Shown piece by piece: positions 54,820 through 57,551 of a stretch of DNA of 57,551 nucleotides. This DNA is from Ferrithrix thermotolerans DSM 19514 (lineage in GTDB: Bacteria; Actinomycetota; Acidimicrobiia; Acidimicrobiales; Ilumatobacteraceae), in assembly GCA_945861025.1 (NCBI GenBank), contig CAMASN010000013.1:1-57551 (forward strand). The letters are read 5' to 3'. The translations under genes were made by a program, and so were the position numbers. Every line of letters begins with the position of its first letter. Position 1 is the stretch's first letter. The notes beneath the pieces are model-generated. The model was not told the origin of the DNA, ran no database searches, and saw only the letters and a list, made by a program, of their open reading frames with translations.

Positions 54820-54976
54820 ACCGCAAGGCTAGGCCACCGCGACGAAAACTGACGATTAGTGTGAACGCAGCGGCATTGGTGTTCGGTGTGACAGAGATAC
54901 TGCTCCCCAGCACCACACTGTGCCACCCCCCGTATACACTCGGATTCAAGTATCCACCGTCTCTGAAAGGGCGGGT

Positions 54977-57538
<2,562 letters not shown>

Positions 57539-57551
57539 CCCATCCCATCAT

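Noticed and set aside
54820-54976. Promoter and ClgR-type operator for clpC
   Set aside because: GATACT and TATACA resemble -10 elements, but no -35 or known ClgR palindrome could be aligned with confidence.

Overview
The window is about 57.5 kb of GC-rich, gene-dense DNA with many GTG starts and stop/start overlaps. Gene content (two complex I operons, a b6-type quinol:cytochrome c reductase, a geranylgeranyl-reductase-family flavoprotein, ClpC, an LPXTG surface protein) suggests a Gram-positive, high-GC, menaquinone-using aerobic actinobacterium. Acidimicrobiia is my best guess from overall character. That is inference, not a database result.

Layout. (1) 100-6524: yajQ, two tandem paralogous single-span membrane proteins of unknown function, and acetyl-CoA synthetase. 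(2) 6613-19529, minus strand: a first complex I operon, nuoABCDHIJKLMN, lacking the NADH module nuoEFG, followed by midA (a homologue of the complex I assembly methyltransferase NDUFAF7) and a sortase-anchored surface protein. A perfect CRP/GlxR-type palindrome lies just upstream of nuoA. (3) 19744-22439, plus strand: a small operon with a secreted acidic-tailed protein, an Ala/Pro-rich membrane protein, ApbE flavin transferase and a ferric-reductase-like haem b membrane protein. (4) 22455-30841: an amine/amino-acid metabolism island with arfB, a choline-kinase-like phosphotransferase, a dimethylglycine/sarcosine-dehydrogenase-like flavoprotein, an APC permease, two glutamine-amidotransferase-fold enzymes and threonine ammonia-lyase. 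(5) 30842-51258, minus strand: 21 consecutive genes with gaps of 30 nt or less. They are a small membrane protein, a 2x[4Fe-4S] ferredoxin, cytochrome b (b6-like), subunit-IV-like protein, Rieske protein, dihaem cytochrome c, another unknown membrane protein, then a complete 14-gene nuoA-N. (6) 51645-57538: a monohaem membrane cytochrome c, a GGR-family flavoprotein, a polyprenyl diphosphate synthase (minus) and clpC.

How it fits together. Much of the window is menaquinone-centred respiration. Complex I copy 2 should oxidise NADH and reduce menaquinone. The b6-type complex would oxidise menaquinol and pass electrons to c-type cytochromes. The prenyl synthase and reductase probably make and saturate the quinone tail. 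Copy 1 of complex I has no NADH-oxidising module and must take electrons from another donor. The ferredoxin encoded in the reductase operon is one candidate.

Most notable observations: complex I and a b6-type reductase share one apparent 20-kb operon. NuoD of copy 1 has Trp where complex I almost always has the quinone-binding Tyr. Only copy-1 NuoD has the His-Arg-Gly arginine equivalent to the NDUFAF7 target, and midA is linked to that copy. A short IPEHLLKRS-type motif is shared by two otherwise unrelated subunits of the cytochrome complex. Two unknown membrane proteins may be extra subunits of that complex.
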